Source: Mycobacterium avium subsp. avium (GTDB lineage Bacteria > Actinomycetota > Actinomycetes > Mycobacteriales > Mycobacteriaceae). From it: a stretch of 64,000 nucleotides of DNA. Both the position numbers and the translations under genes were made by a program. Below, one piece after another: positions 63,749 to 64,000 of the stretch; positions within the stretch are counted from its first letter, which is position 1; each line of letters opens with the position of its first letter. Under the pieces are notes generated by a model. It was not told where the DNA came from. It worked only from the letters and a program-made list of their open reading frames with translations, and made no database searches. The stretch spans positions 124,001 to 188,000 of the forward strand of contig NZ_CP046507.1 of NCBI RefSeq assembly GCF_009741445.1. The letters are read 5' to 3'.

Positions 63749-64000
63749 CAAACCTGAGCGAAGCGGAATTGATCGCGTCGGCCGGGGGTGATCCGTGGGC
63801 GATCAACCAGAGCCTGCAGGCCGGCAGCCCGTTTCAAATCTCGCAGTTGGCGCAGGCCTTTCACACCGCCGGCCGGTGCACCGCCGAAGCCGACCACGCA
63901 TTCGAGGACGCCCGCAAGCGCTTCGACGCCGCCTGGAATCACCAAAATGGCGACCACCCGATCAACGACTCGGACGAGGTGCAGCGCGTGACCAAATCCC
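63739..64000 (+). CDS. N-terminal part of a mycobacterial TPR/hydrolase-type protein
   Basis: Open from ATG 63739 to the window edge (87 codons, no stop). The product starts MQLTNLSEAELIASAGGDPW and continues with helical stretches SLQAGSPFQISQLAQAFHTA and AEADHAFEDARKRFDAAW. I remember this N-terminal domain from a mycobacterial family annotated as putative hydrolases or TPR-repeat proteins, with a C-terminal alpha/beta-hydrolase-like part not visible here. A promoter-like TTATAC lies at 63678-63683. Confidence 0.6.
   Translation, partial: MQLTNLSEAELIASAGGDPWAINQSLQAGSPFQISQLAQAFHTAGRCTAEADHAFEDARKRFDAAWNHQNGDHPINDSDEVQRVTKS

Overview
The window is about 69-70% G+C, densely coded, rich in GTG starts and full of 4-nt ATGA gene overlaps. 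Gene content and order match the Mycobacterium tuberculosis Rv3708c-Rv3734c neighbourhood as I remember it (asd, ask, leuA, dnaQ-like, murT, gatD, recR, ybaB, ami1, Rv3718c-Rv3720, dnaX, aspC, ffs, tRNA-Ser, lucA, then a cutinase, Rv3725, an LigD-type polymerase, ligC, a Nudix gene and tgs2). The accessory genes between these blocks are not in M. tuberculosis at these places. I infer a slow-growing nontuberculous mycobacterium, most likely of the M. avium complex. No database search was possible.

Region 1 (1-17.7 kb) is conserved chromosome. It holds lysine/threonine and leucine biosynthesis (asd-ask, divergent from leuA, which has a Leu-codon leader peptide and mutually exclusive hairpins), the MurT-GatD peptidoglycan amidase pair, recR-ybaB, a zinc peptidoglycan amidase, an FAD oxidoreductase/methyltransferase pair for methyl-branched fatty acids, dnaX, aspC, SRP RNA, tRNA-Ser(GGA), lucA and an LpqH-like lipoprotein. 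Two intergenic sites carry related 57-59 bp repeats whose terminal inverted arms differ but stay complementary.

Region 2 (17.7-23.7 kb) is an accessory island with a TPR protein, a CHAT-type caspase-like protease, a small opposing gene and a coupled pair of unrecognised proteins. It is my best candidate for an undescribed system. Region 3 (23.7-39.0 kb) returns to the conserved backbone (cutinase, Rv3725-like epimerase, PolD/LigC repair pair, Nudix hydrolase, tgs2) mixed with two P450s, TetR regulators, a secreted GH172/DUF2961 glycoside hydrolase, a 39-codon lipopeptide gene and a haloalkane dehalogenase.

Region 4 (39.0-53.1 kb) is catabolic. A TetR-controlled operon (DapB-like, half-VOC, SDR, TetR) is followed by a hydroxyacid dehydrogenase, a PfkB sugar kinase and prpR divergent from prpD-prpB-prpC-pyc. 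That last operon would turn propionyl-CoA into pyruvate and then oxaloacetate. Region 5 (53.1-61.7 kb) has two leftward catabolic operons flanking a GntR gene: flavin monooxygenase/CoA-transferase/CitE-like lyase, and DUF2237/sulfotransferase/metallo-beta-lactamase/VOC/luciferase-like oxidoreductase. The window ends with a secreted GH5-like glycosidase, a small Cys-rich protein and the start of a mycobacterial hydrolase-type gene.
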